Of a stretch of DNA of 64,000 nucleotides, positions 11,570 through 23,342 are shown piece after piece. The stretch covers positions 12,724,501 to 12,788,500 of the forward strand of contig CP136891.1 of the NCBI GenBank assembly GCA_034359265.1. Reading direction: 5' to 3'. This DNA comes from Canna indica (lineage: Eukaryota > Streptophyta > Magnoliopsida > Zingiberales > Cannaceae). The position numbers and the translations under genes are program-made. Under the pieces are notes generated by a model, which saw only the letters and a list, made by a program, of their open reading frames with translations, did no database searches and was not told where the DNA came from. Position 1 is the first letter of the stretch, and each line of letters opens with the position of its first letter.

Positions 11570-13862
11570 TGTAATGACCAAAATTTTTAATAATTATATT
11601 TGTCCTTGAGCAGGAGATCGTAGCCACGTAGGCTAGAGTTAACATATACTAGCGAAAAACTTCAGGATTAAATTCAGATAAGCAATTAATGTAAAAAAAT
11701 TAGGAAAATTTTATTTGCTATATTTATGTGATTTAGAATGCTAGGATGATAGAGGACCTCGAGTCGAGTCTAGCGGTTCAATCGGAACCCGAATTGGAGT
11801 TAGAATGGATTAGATTCGGATTTTATAATTCGATTCACTAAAGAGGAGTATTTTGGTCATTTGGGCCAACCAAGGCCCATAAAATTGCAACCTGGGGCAC
11901 ATAGCGAGAGGTTTAGCCGCATGCCACCCGAGGCCAAGAGAGGAGAGAGAGGGCGACGCCGGAGAGAGGAGGAGCCGATTGTAGTCGGAATTCCGCGAGC
12001 TCGTCGGCGTCGATCCTGGGAGGATCATTAGCATCTTCTTCCTTTCCAATTTCTTCCTAAAGGTGAGTGGATTAAGCCCACTTTCCCCATCTTCTTCTTC
12101 ATGCCGCTGCCCCTATGTCATGGGGTTTTCATCGATTTTTTATGTGTTTTTCTCGTATCGAATTTAGGGTTTTCTCGTTATCATTGTGGATTTATCGGAT
12201 CAATTTTTGGAGCTTTGGCTACCCCTTCTTCATTGAGCTGCCCCCTTTCTTCTTTGAATTCTTGATGAATTCTTTGTTATTCTTGATGGTAGTTATGTGA
12301 TCTTGATGTTTGGCTTGGTGTCTTGATAAAAGAAGGAAGAATTGAGAGATTAGGGTATGCCGCCCCCTCTTAGGTGGTTCCTTAAGAACCCTAAGGGTGG
12401 CCGGCCATGCTAAAATTATTTTAGAGGACCTAGATGCAATTTCACACCTAAGGAATACACTCTAAGGGAATTATAATTTATATTTAGGTGTTGTAAAATT
12501 GTAGAGATCTAGAATTAGGAAAATAAGGGCCTAGTGACACATAGAGACATTGGAACCCTAGGATGACATTTGAAGGAGTTGACCCTAAGGGAACCCCAAG
12601 GGAGCCAAACCCTCCTTGCCATTAGGGCATTCCGATGAGGGTGTAGGTTGGCCCTACATGACTATGTTGGATACTTGTGATGTTATGCATGTTGATTGTG
12701 CTTAGCCGGTTTGGCATGTTCCTACGCTGTTGGATGTGAAGTACTTCCTTTATTTATGACTTACTTTATCATGTTGAATATTCATGAAGTATGAGCTTTA
12801 TTATTATATATATGTGAGTGTGATGCATGACATGAGAATGTGGAGGCTATGGTATGTCCTTAACATATCTCTGATATTTCTACTATATCGAGCACTTTCC
12901 TTATATCTATATGTTGCTATATACGTGTGTGATGTGCTTGTTGCATTTTCCCGAAAGCCTCACTGGTGAGGGGAGGGTATGCCCCAAAGAGACAGTGTTG
13001 GCCTTATTCCATAAGTCCGACTGGTGAGGGGAGATCATACCCCAAAGAGATAATTCGGAGACCCGACTGGTGAGGGGAACGTATGCCCCAAAGAGATTGA
13101 TCAGAAGAACCAATGTCGGTGATGGGAGGACAACACTGAGGTGGGTGGTAATTCGGCAGCCACACCGTCTACCTACCCTATGTGGCTATGAGGGACCGAC
13201 GAGTCCGGGGTGTATTCATGTGGTTATGATGTTGCATTCGTCATACTTTTATTTATGTGGTTATTTATACGTATCTGTTGATGGATGCTTTATCATGCGC
13301 GGGGTAGTTGATAAGCATGTGATGCCATTCTTGTAATTTATGCTTATATTTATATGCCTGCTTTATGTTAGTTTTGCGTTATGATGATTATGGTTGATTG
13401 AGGACTGATCTGCTCACTAAGTTCTAGTTGGACTTACGCCTCTGTTGATGTTGTTGTTTTTAGTACCCGAGCGAGATCCGGGAGGTACTAGGGTGTAGTA
13501 GCGCGACTAGTGGTGGTAGGGCAGCGAGTCTCGTGACATGTCGTAGTCGAGGGGGATACTTGAGTCGAGTCATGTTTTAGTTTTGATTTGTTTGAGTCAT
13601 GTAGACTCGGGTGATATGTTTTCGCATTCTTTTTCTTATGTTGAGGTGTCATTGTTTAGTTAATTTAAGTTCTAAATCAATTTGAACATTTAAGCATTTA
13701 TTGAGTTGGTGGTTTGGATTTTGAAATTAAATATCTTTTCTAAACCTTTTGAAATGTTATAAATGTTCATGTTTAGTTAAATTGTGTATGTGGTGCGTTT
13801 GGGGTTAGGCTTCGGGGTAAGTGGCGTACCCTGGCCGGTTGTACTGGGATTGGGGTGTGACA
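11570..13862 (+). repeat. 3' LTR of the Del/Tekay element
   Basis: It starts TGTAATGACC and ends GGTGTGACA, followed by the target duplication GTCTC. It lacks about 90 bases present in the 5' LTR near 5930-6020, and carries an extra ~35 bases near 13098-13130. Substitutions against the 5' LTR are scattered, so the insertion is not very recent. Confidence 0.93.
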
Positions 13863-14770
13863 GTCTCGCAACAATATCCCGAGCCACTCCACAGCTTGGA
13901 AGTCAACTGGCCATTCCACAAGTGGGGCATCGACCTCCTTGGCCCTTTCCCTCAAGGACTAGGATAGATTAGATATTTGGTAGTAGCGATCAATTACTTT
14001 ACCAAATGGATAGAAGCTGAACCTCTATCCTCAATAGCAACCGAGAAGATCCGAAAGTTTGTATGGAAGAACATCATCTGCATGTACGACGTACCTCGCG
14101 AACTAGTCAACGACAACGAAATGCAATTTACGGATCAACGATTTTGAGAATTTTGCTCAGACCTCGTTGTTCGACAACTCTTCTCGTTGGTAGAGCACCC
14201 ACAAACAAACGGTGTGGTCGAAGCAGGCAATAAGGTGATCCTGGCGGAACTTAGGAAGAAACTCGATCAAGTCAAGGGGCATTGGGCCGAAGAACTGCCC
14301 GAAGTGCTGTGGAGCTACAATACAACCGCTCAATCCTCTACCATGGAAACTCCATACAGGCTTGTTTATGGAGCAGAGGCCATGATCTTAGTCGAGATCG
14401 TAGAGCTCAACCTCCACAGAATTACCTTCGAGGAGCAGAACTACTTGGAAACCTGAAAGGACGAGCTCGATCTCATCCAAGAAGAGCGAGAACTCGTCAG
14501 GATCACAGAAGACGCTATGAAACTTAGAATAGCTTAGAATACGACAAGCATGTCAAGTGGAGGAGCTTAGCAAGGAGACTTGGTCCTCCGAAAGATCGAA
14601 CCTTAGGGAAAACTAGCTTGAGAAGGGAAGCTCACCCAAAACTGGAAAGGCCCTTATAGGATCACGGAGGTCCTTGGGAAAGGTGCCTACAGAATCGCTG
14701 AACTCTCTGGATGAGAACTCCCACGTTCGTGGAACGCGACTTCTTATGGGCCTACTACAACTAAATGATC
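13863..14770 (+). pseudogene. Tat integrase core and C-terminus (resumes after the insertion)
   Basis: The reading continues the integrase broken at 4820: NWPFHKWGIDLLGPFPQG (first catalytic D), ELVNDNEMQFT (second D), HPQTNGVVEAGNKVI (E), WAEELPEVLWSYNTT and ETPYRLVYGAEAMI. These are typical of Tat integrases. After about 14456 the C-terminal segment GPYRITEVLGKGAYRIAEL can be read near 14650-14710. Stops occur near 13960, 14146 and 14455. Confidence 0.85.
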
Positions 14771-15117
14771 GGTGTACTTTTTTTTCCTTCATGACAGTTT
14801 TCTCCCACTAGGGTTTTTTCCTTTGAAAGATTTTAACGAGGCACCACTATGCATGAGCCGAGCACATTCCTCGGCGGGGTACCATGTACTTTTACAATCA
14901 TTAATAATATTGCTCTCTCTTTCCTACATATTTTCTTTATGTCTAGAGCATTTGCAGCTATCTCATAGCATATACGGGAAGAACCTCTATGATCTCGCGA
15001 CAGCTCTCACCGTGCGCTTGCGTGACGCACCAATCCTCCTCGGCTTTAGTGTCACTACTTGGATTCCAACAGCGATCAGAGCTCGGTCTTCACCAGTTTG
15101 GCTTGCCTATCTCAGTG
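14771..15117 (+). other. Tat element 3' untranslated region
   Basis: No coding domain is seen. A T-rich run at 14780-14790 and a 'ctcggcggggtaccatg' segment follow the integrase end. It leads into the tandem array and fits the long 3' untranslated region of Tat elements. Confidence 0.5.
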
Positions 15118-15960
15118 CCTATCTCAGGCTCCCACACCCTTACATGACCAAGACTCGGTTTTCACTAGCATGACCTATCGACCACCGCGCCGCTACTTTC
15201 GGTCTCAGAGCCCTTACACGACCAAGACTTGGTTTTCACCAGCATGCCTCATCGACCACCACACCACTACTTCCAGCCTCATAACCCTTACATGTCGAGG
15301 ACTCGATTTTCACCAGCTTGGCTCGTCGGCCACCGTGCCACTACTTTCGGCCTTAGAGCCATTAACACGACTAGGACTCGGTTTTTAGCAGCCCGACTCA
15401 TCATCCACCATGCCACTACTTTTGGCCTTAGAGCCCTTACATGACCAAGACTCTATTTTCACCAGCTTAGCTCGTCGACCATCACGCCACTACTTTCGGT
15501 CTCAGAGCCCTTACACGAACAGAACTTAGTTTTCACCAGCTTGGATCGTCGGCCACCGCACCATAACTCCCGACCTCAAAGCCCTTACACAACCAGAATT
15601 CAGTTTTTGCCAACCTGGCTTGTCAGCCACCGCGCCACTACTTCCGGCCTCAGAGTCCATATACAACTAGGACTCAATTTTCACCAGCCTGGCTCGTCAG
15701 ACACTGCGCCACTACTTTCAGCCTCAGAGCCATTACACGACCAGGACTTGATTTTCACCAGCTTGCCTCGTCGACCACCACGCCACTACTTCCGGCCTTA
15801 GAGCCCTTAACACAATCAGGACTCAATTTTCACCAGCCTGGCTCGTCGGCCACTGCACCACTACTTTCGGCCTCAGAGCCCTTACACGACCAAGACTCAA
15901 TTTTTACCAACCTGGCTCGTCGGCCCTCGCGCCACTACTTCCGGTCTCAGAGCCCTTATA
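15118..15960 (+). repeat. Minisatellite of ~75-base units in the Tat 3' region
   Basis: About eleven copies of a 74-78 base unit occur. Each has a 'cggttttcaccagc'-type start, a 'cgtcg.ccaccgcgccactac' middle and a 'cctcagagcccttacac' end; the end motif recurs near 15203, 15281, 15352, 15430, 15500, 15575, 15650, 15723, 15798, 15874 and 15948. Copies differ by scattered substitutions. Tandem repeats between pol and the 3' LTR are known in Tat/Ogre elements. ORFs across it are artefacts of a period near a multiple of three. Confidence 0.9.
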
Positions 15961-16007
15961 AAATCGACCTTAGTGCACCGCTCATAATCACCGAACACGT
16001 AACCCTA

Positions 16008-17761
16008 TGTTAGTAGTGTGCCCTAGGCCAATGGAAAAATATTATCATTGTAGTTTTCCTTTTGAATAAATGAAACACTTATTTTATCTTGAGCATAATT
16101 TAACTTCATAGAGATTCCTTGAATGGTTGATTCCGCCTAATGATCATCAAGTATGAGACTTGATAGTAAAACCCTAAGGCAATTGGAATCTTATTCTAAA
16201 CAAGTCCCTAGTCGGTCATTATCTTGGAATGATAATGAATGAAGACTAGTATGCAGTTTGACTGACGATGATCATATTTTACTGGTCATGAATATGTGAT
16301 ATCAAAGTCGGATCATAGACACATGTTGGAGAACATGATGTCTGGCAGACCCACTGTGAGAATACTACGTGGATTATATCATTAGTATCTCATAACGGTA
16401 GTCCTCCGACCTAATGTCACCATGGATTCCTACATGAGAAATTTTGTATTTTGACCTAGTCTAACATTACCTTTAACCGGGTGGTCATAAGGACTATAGT
16501 TGGACATGGAATGAATCAGGGAGAGGAATATGTGTAGTCGTGATGGAATTTGCCCCTCTCGTATATGAGAGAGATATCTTTGAGCCCCTTGATGAGTGTG
16601 ACTGAAGAAATGCATGGTCATGCTCAAATGAATTGATAGGAGTATCGATGTCATTTGTTAAGTTAGTCTTCTCAGGAATCAGGAAACCAGATTGAGCAAT
16701 ATAAGGATGATGCAGTCCATGCCTTATGCTCGATCCAGATATTGCGTGACAAAAGGATAGAGTATCATACTGTGAGCTAGGTTGCTCGGATCACCGACCT
16801 TCACTTGACTTGGGTAGTCATAATGTCTTGCTAGAGGCCGCTTATGACTTGTGGGTTGCAAATATGATTTAAATCCACTACCAACGTAAAGTGAACATAT
16901 AGGGTCTCACACATAGGGTGAACCCAATTGGGCTTAGGGTTATAACTCATTGGATTGGATCCACATGACCATTAACTCACAATTCTCTCTTGGTAATTTT
17001 GGAAATTAATTTTGAATTTGAAAATGAGTTTTCAAATTGGAATCAAATTAATTATTCTGAATTTTAAAATATGATTTAAAATTGGAATTATGTTGATTAC
17101 AATTTAGATAATGTATTTTCGATCATCGTTATTAAAGGATACATTATTTTCGACATCTTGAATTTAGAAAATTAACACTTGATAATTGTTATTAAGAATA
17201 TACTTTATTAAGACATTAAAATTGCTTTAAGATTCCGGATATGACTTTGAATTGATCAACGGTTGTGATGACTCGTTCAATATGATTGACACGTCTATAA
17301 ATACCCGCCTATGGCTTAGACGGGTATGTGATCATCTCCTGAAAAGGTTGTCGACCTCTTCCTAAAAGCTGACCTCCTTTTGAAGGAAGTTGAGCCCCCT
17401 CTGCGGTAGTTGACCTCTACTAGAGAGAGAGAGAGAGAGAGAGAGAGGTGTTCCACGCTTGTCAAGACCGGAAGGTGTTCCAATAGAGCCGAGCTAGCAC
17501 TCAGGAGCCGTCTAGTTCGTCGCGTTTGTCCGTGTGCTAAACGTAGAGGATGTTTGTCCCTTGGCAGCACCTTGGATCTGGAGCAAGATCATGATCTTGG
17601 ATTCGCGAAGCAAAAGACTGAGTACGATCTTCAAAGGTATAATTCTTGACATTGTATCAATTTAACCGAGATGCATGGATCCGGTTGGGTAGAGGATCGG
17701 TTTAATTTCCGCTGTGTGTAAATAAATTTTTGTTATTTGCCCGATCCTCGATGACCCAACA
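16008..17761 (+). mobile_element. Solo LTR of an LTR retrotransposon (1.75 kb)
   Basis: It begins TGTTAGTAGTGTGCCC and ends GATGACCCAACA, with a perfect 5-bp duplication CCCTA at 16003-16007 and 17762-17766. A promoter-like TCTATAAATACCC lies at 17290. No internal region follows, so the element recombined out, leaving one LTR. The superfamily (Copia or gypsy) cannot be decided from the LTR alone. Confidence 0.9.
17424..17449 (+). repeat. (GA)n microsatellite
   Basis: A run of about 13 GA dinucleotides lies inside the solo LTR, downstream of its TATA-like box. It probably falls in the former R/U5 transcript leader. Confidence 0.9.
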
Positions 17762-17766
17762 CCCTA

Positions 17767-18197
17767 GCCTTAAAACCTCATCCTTTTTTGGCCTAAATAT
17801 GCAATCAAACTCTAAACAGATCCGCGACGATCAAGGAGGCAATCAAATTCGGCAAGACACGACAAGAATAAAAGCGAAAAAACATACTCTCTATTCATAA
17901 AAACCCCCCACAAAGGGAATATTTGCATTTACAAACCCACGAAGGGCAGGTTACAAGCAGAAAGACAAGATACAAAAATACACAGGCAAAGCAGTTGTTT
18001 GAAGAACATTCCAGTAGGAATGTCAACACCAACGATGAACCAAGCCGCACAAACAGAAATCCCTAGCACAGGGATCTACTACCAGGATTTAACGCCATAC
18101 GCAGACTTGATCGCGAGACCCCCCTGCAAACCATAGGAGTAAAAAAGAACGGACAAGAAGGCAGGACATGGAAGCCTTGGCAGTGCAAACCTACCAA
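17767..18197. other. Unassigned sequence, probably the Tat element's distal 3' region
   Basis: This stretch follows the second CCCTA duplication, so it was contiguous with 15960-16007 before the solo-LTR element inserted. A/C-rich text such as 'ccccccacaaagggaatatttgc' and no coding domain is seen. I place it in the Tat 3' end by position only. Confidence 0.35.
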
Positions 18198-18224
18198 CAC
18201 TACTAGAAATGTTAATATCACCAA

Positions 18225-19289
18225 TAGGGGTGTAACCGAGCCGAGCCGAGCCAAGCTTGTCACTGCTCGAGCTCGGCTCATCTGGAAAATAATGAGCTCG
18301 AGCTCAGCTTGAGCTACATTCAAGTCACTTGAGCTCGGCTCGTGTGGCTCAAATTTTTTCCCGAGTCGAGACGAGCCGAGTTCAACTCGAGATCAAGCTC
18401 GACTAAACTCGTGAATGAGCTCGAGTCGAGCTCGAGTTTGAGCTCGACTAAGCTTGATTAAGTAGTTGTCTACACTACAGATTGAGCTTTTAACTGTGTA
18501 GACATAGATTGGTGGCTGTTTACAGATTGAGCAGCATTAAAATTTTAATTATAAGCTTGGAATTGGTATTTTATTGGTATAACAACAAAAAATATAATTA
18601 AATTTTTTTAAAGAACTTGGCAAGTTCATTACTGTTGATGAAATGCTAAAAACAATCAAGTCTATGATATCACATTACACTTACAGACTTTACAGTAAAT
18701 CTAATTACTAAACATGGATTGATTGAAGTATTGAACAACAAGAAGCATCTGCTATTTGATGTTCCAAAAAAACAACCATCAAAAAACATAAACAACTAAA
18801 CATTACTCAACATAAATATCCACCAAAATGTAAATCCATAACAAATTTTAAAATGATGATGATGTCGGCAGGGGAAGATGATGCGCTGCGGCTGCAGTCG
18901 GTGAGGGAGGATGGTGAAGGGCTTGTAGGCGAATGCGAGGGAGGACGGTGAAGATGATGCGCACCGGCGGCCGACAGGGGAAGATGATGTGTTGCGGCTG
19001 CAGCCGGTGAGAGAGGACGGTGAAGGGCCTGTAGGCGAATGTGACAGAGTCGGGAGTCGCTCAATCGCAGGTGTGGGAAGACGGCGGTGGGAAGACGACA
19101 GTGGGAGTCGCTCAGTCGCTGTTGATCGAGTGGGAGTCGAGACGGGAAGTCGGAACTCGGAAGGATAGGGCGTGCGGCGAGCTAGGGATTTAGATTTTCA
19201 GGGAATACTGGGATAGTATAATACCGGGTTCTTTGTAGAAGGTAACGGGCTAACGGGTTCACAAATTTTAAAAACCAGATCCGGTATTT

Positions 19290-19358
<69 letters not shown>

Positions 19359-19518
19359 CTCGATTAGGCTCTCGAGCCGAGTATATGTTAGCTCAAACTC
19401 GGCTCGCTCGCATGTCTGGCTCGGCTCGGCTCGAGCTCGATAAGTTTGAGTCGAGTTCGAGTTTTTACTGAATCGATCTCGGGTAGCTCGCGAGCGGTTT
19501 GACTCACTTACACCCCTA
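18225..19518. mobile_element. Non-autonomous hAT-type element inserted in the CACTA left end
   Basis: Termini are TAGGGGTGTAA and its exact inverse TTACACCCCTA. The 8-bp target duplication ATCACCAA is perfect (18217-18224 and 19519-19526). TIR length, start and 8-bp duplication are hAT features. The ends are rich in 'gagctcgagctcggctcga'-type palindromic text. The core holds an imperfect ~105-base direct repeat (from about 18868 and 18973), a (TA)n run at 19290-19310 and a (GA)n run at 19312-19353. No transposase is present. Confidence 0.88.
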
Positions 19519-19526
19519 ATCACCAA

Positions 19527-21430
19527 TGGCCATCACCCACGGCTGCCAGAGCTATCAAAATGGCCCACGATTTTCTTATGGCCGCTGTGGCCGTTATAGA
19601 TATAGCAACATTTGCAATGACATTCATACAACCACTGCAGCTGTTGCTTATTAGTCGATGGCGCGCACATGGCGCGCAAATAAAATAACTTATCAGCAAC
19701 GACTTTGCAAGCGCCACATCGGCCATTGGTGACTTAATAATACATTAGCAACGGTGTGCTTACGGCTTCTAAATTCGTCACTTGTGAGTCGATGGCGTGT
19801 TCGCGGCGCGAAAATAAAAACTTATCACCAATGGCTTCGCGAGGGTTGCGTCGGCCGTTGGTGATGTTATTTTTTATTTGCAACAACTCAACAATGGCTA
19901 ACTCAGCCGTTGGTGATAGTTGTTTTTTATCTATGTTCGCGCCCGCCCCCTTTCTTTCTCCTTCTCTCTTCTCCTTCATGCCGAATCACCGCTGCTGCTG
20001 CTGAATTGCCGTTACTACATGTCGCCACCACCGATTGTTGCGCGTTCTCCATAGCGCCTTCTCGCCACCGATCTCCTCCTCCAAGTATTTTGGCTGACTC
20101 CTCCGCACATTCTCCTCTAGCGGCCGACATGATATCCCACCGATGTTTGTGTTGTTGCACATACACTAGAATCCGGCACCGGAGTCCAGTGGACTCCTAC
20201 GCCGGATTTGGAGCTGAAGCCCCCAATGCAACAATGATTAGGGTTTAATTAAGCCCAATATTTTAATGTTAATTAATTAATTATTTTATTTTATTACTAT
20301 TAATGTTAATTAATTAATTAGGGTTAATTTATTTTATTTCTTGTTAATGTTAATTTGTTAATTAAATTAGTGTTAGTCCAATACTCGAGCCGATAACACC
20401 GAGTTAGTTCAATTAGAGGAAAAAAATTAAATCATTGTGGATGCTAGCACCAACGTTGGGGCTGAAACCTAATGACTTGTGTCGACGTTCACTGTGTACT
20501 CGCACCACTGTGGACTCCCATCGACATCCACAAATTTAGAAAATAATCATCCATCCAACGAGTTGATACGTTTCACGTACGCTTCGACGAGTCGGATATG
20601 ATTTAGCAAAACCTTAGATCCGTTCGGAGGGTTGTATGTTTGTGTAAACGAAGTATATGATCTTTTATACAACATACAACCCTTGAATTATCCATAATGG
20701 GACAATTTGAGAACATAGTTATTTGTATTGCACTTAGTTATTTCTTTTAACCGTTAACTCATTCATAAAGTTTGGCTACTGTATCTCCCTTGTTTTTCGA
20801 TACACGCCAAGATGATATGCGTATTCGGAGAACTATAGGGAGATACTGCCAAAATTTAGAATGAAGTTAATGGTTGAAAGAAATACTTAGTGCAATATGA
20901 ATAACATGAATCCCGAATGGAATATGACCGTCTCACCTAAAGACATTAATTGAAGATATTATCACTGATTGACAGAATCATGTCGAGCGATTGAAGTTGG
21001 ATGTACCGATATTTTGATCATGGAGCTTTAACGAATGAGCTTCGATTATGCGTAACTTCTTAAATTTTGCATATTCGAATCGGAAATTCGTTAGTGGTGA
21101 TAAAATCCGATGTCTGTACCGCAATTGCACGAATGCATGATTTTTGGATCAGGAAATTATCACTCTGCATTTGTATAGCAAAGGATTTATACCAAGATAT
21201 TATGTATCGACTTGTCACGGAGAGTCACGTGAAGTCGGGACGTCGAGCATTCATGTTGTTCAAACACATGGCGAATCTTCTTCTATTGATGTTTCTTCAT
21301 CCAGTACCATTTAATCCATATAGAGCTATGATATTTGATAATCTTGGCAGCAATTCCACTTGAATTATAATGTCGAGCGGCCAGTTACTGAGACGTCAGT
21401 TCCACCAGTTACTATGAGTGTTGATGTCAC
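19527..21430 (+). other. CACTA subterminal repeats and AT-rich interior
   Basis: Up to about 19915 there are at least five copies, both orientations, of a 'tcaccaatggc/gccattggtga' module. From 19920 to 20250 a GC-rich stretch lies, then 'ttaattaattaatta' runs to 20360. From 20550 to 21400 there is text I do not recognise; short ORFs there look accidental. Confidence 0.55.
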
Positions 21431-22069
21431 AGAAGTACAACCTGTGGTAGAGATTGAATTCTCGAATAAAGAAGTCACAAAATTTTACGAGATGTTGAAA
21501 GCTAGCTGCCGATGAACCTTTGTATGAGAATTTTCTTAAATACACTAGGTTTTCGACAAAGACGCAACTCCTGAACATCAAGGCCAATTGTAATATCATC
21601 GGGGTTGCATTTGATTGGATTGCTGGATTGATTAATGGAATGCTACCTACAGATAACAAGCTTGAGCCAACTTTTTATAAGACTAAAAAGTTGATAAAAA
21701 AATTAGGGCTTTGATATGAAAAGATACACGCGTACCCAAATAACTATATTTTAGATTATAAAGAAAATGCACAGTTGGATAAATGCCCAACATGTGAACA
21801 TCCTCGTTACAAGGAGAAGAAATTGGTTCGACATAAAAATATACCGTTTAAGGTGCTTTGGTATTTTCCACTAACACCGAGGCTTCAAAGATTATTTACG
21901 TCGAAAAAGACTGCCCCCTACATGAGTTGGCATGCAAGAAGTCGTGATGATACAGTAATGACTCATCCATCCGACAGTGAAGCATGAAAATATTTGGATA
22001 GATGTTATCCTTCGTTTGCTACTTGATACTAGAAATATCATATTGGGATTGTGCATGGATGGTTTTAAT
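21430..22069 (+). pseudogene. CACTA transposase (tnp2 family), partial and broken
   Basis: Readable parts include KFYEMLKA and PLYENFLKYTRFSTKTQLLN, then FYKTKKLIKKLGL and YEKIHAYPNN, the cysteine segment DKCPTCEHPRYKEKK, then WYFPLTPRLQRLFTSKKTA, the SWHARSRDD block and DTRNIILGLCMDGFNP. These follow the order of the tnp2 (En/Spm TNPD) family, whose catalytic region recognises CACTA ends and moves the element in the nucleus. Stops stand near 21515, 21714 and 21987, with shifts. The family protein is far longer; the RNase H-like core downstream of GFNP is gone. Confidence 0.82.
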
Positions 22070-22430
22070 CCAACAAGAAGAACAATTGAAAAATATAAGC
22101 AAAAGAAGCAGATATTTGGAGTTGGGAGCAAGACAAAGTTAGACCGATATTGGGATGAGGATCCTGAAGCCGATGATGTTGATGTTCTAAAATGGTGGAG
22201 TGTCAATAGTGGGAGGTATCTTGTTTTAGCTTCAATGTCATGAGAAATACTTGCAATTTCTATCTCCACCGTGGCATCTGAATCAATTTTCAGCAGAGAA
22301 GGTCGGGTTCTCGATGAGTTTCGGAGTTCATTGGCTCCTTCGATGGTGGAAGGACTTATTTGTCTTCAAGATTGGATTCGACTTAGAAAAGGAAGCAAGT
22401 TGTGGAGGATTTAGAAGAGGTTGAAAAATT
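22070..22430 (+). pseudogene. hAT transposase, C-terminal dimerisation domain
   Basis: The segment includes DVLKWWSVNSGRYLVLASM, ILAISISTVASESIFSREGR and EGLICLQDWIR. This is the hAT-family C-terminal dimerisation region of RICESLEEPER-like transposases, with WW, LA..LA.P/S...SE..FS and V....R..L. A TGA lies after VLASMS (22240) inside the conserved block. The zinc finger, catalytic core and N-terminus are absent. Confidence 0.85.
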
Positions 22431-23342
22431 ACAATAAGGTATATTTTAGATTAATAAGTTCTTTTAAGTTTTAATTATATTGGACTTGTTTATACCATAT
22501 TGATGATTTCTTATTTTATTGTAGAGTTTGCGAAGATCGATTTTGCACTGCCAATCATCGACATTCCTAATTGATCCGGTCGTCTTCTTAGCAAGGAGAA
22601 ATGATGGATTGATGGTTTTATTTTGTTGAACTTTATTTGGTTTGTAATGAACTAATGATGGTTAGACTTTGTATTCAAGTTCTATATGTGTTGGATTTGT
22701 AATGTTCTATCATGTATTCATGTTCTATATGGACAATATGGTTGATACTTGGTATTTGGTAATGTTGGACTGTTTTATATTAATCTCTATATGTGGATTG
22801 TTCTCTATATACTTGGTATTTGGTATATATGTGTTGATACTTGGATTTTATGTGTGGACTGTTATATATGTTCTATGTGGACTGTTATACTTGGACTGTT
22901 CTATATGTGTTGGTATTGTTGGTTACTTGGTTGTGCATCATTACTGTTCTATGTGGACTGTTGATGAAGTGCAAGTTTCTTATTAATAATAATTTGTTGG
23001 TTGTGCATCATTACAGTGCAGGTTCAAGTTGTGTATTCATATGTATTCATTCAAATTTCATTGCTTATATGTGCAGGTTTCATATGTTTCATATATTTCA
23101 TTGCTTGCTTGATGTGGCAGTTGGATAAAATTCATATGTTTTACAAATTTCATTGTTGTGTAATGTTGAATAAAATTTTGGTTTTTTCGGGTTAGAATCG
23201 AATCAAACTGAACTAATTCGGTTCGGGTTAGATCGATTTAGGAATAATTTGGTTCAAGTTTGGATTGAAATTTCAAAAAAAATAATTAATTTGTTTCAGA
23301 TCGATTCGATTCAGTTCGATTTGAACCAAATGGACAGCACTA
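22070..23342 (+). mobile_element. hAT transposon 3' end with transposase C-terminus
   Basis: From 22070 the reading changes from tnp2 to a hAT transposase C-terminus and runs to about 22420. The right terminus is GGACAGCACTA (23332-23342), the inverse of the common TAGTGCTGTCC hAT end, preceded by the 'ggttcgggtt' and 'gattcgattcagttcgattt' text typical of such ends. The next eight bases, ACTACGAC, belong to the flanking LTR and are the expected duplication; the matching left copy was not found. Confidence 0.75.

Larger units (their letters stand above)
4821..13862 (+). mobile_element. Del/Tekay-type Ty3/gypsy (chromovirus) element with both LTRs
   Basis: The element has two LTRs (4821-7159 and 11570-13862), a tRNA-Met-type primer site just inside the first, gag-pol remnants, a polypurine tract before the second, and a perfect 5-bp target duplication GTCTC (4816-4820 and 13863-13867). 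The order protease, RT, RNase H, integrase and the C-terminal chromodomain-like segment fit the Del/Tekay chromoviruses. The internal region is only about 4.4 kb because a large part of RT is missing, and every frame carries stops. It is non-autonomous, and nested in the integrase gene of the older Tat element. Confidence 0.93.
18198..22069 (+). mobile_element. CACTA (En/Spm) transposon remnant, left end and tnp2 part
   Basis: It starts CACTACTAGAAA, a CACTA-type terminus. Repeated motifs of the 'tcaccaatggc' and 'gccgttggtgat' kind follow in both orientations (19519-19915), which are subterminal repeats bound by TNPA-like proteins. A decayed tnp2 transposase reading lies at 21430-22069. No right terminus was found; the element is cut at the hAT transposase fragment at 22070. 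A hAT-type miniature element sits 27 bases inside its left end. Confidence 0.75.

Noticed and set aside
15059..15801. ORFs of 71-133 codons over the 75-base repeats
   Set aside because: They arise from the repeat period near a multiple of three; no conserved domain.
18063..18323. 86-codon minus-strand ORF across the CACTA terminus
   Set aside because: It crosses the borders of two transposons and has no domain; accidental.
22669..23195. Several cysteine- and tyrosine-rich ORFs
   Set aside because: They lie in the 3' region of the hAT element, in 'tatgtggactgtt' repeats; no domain.
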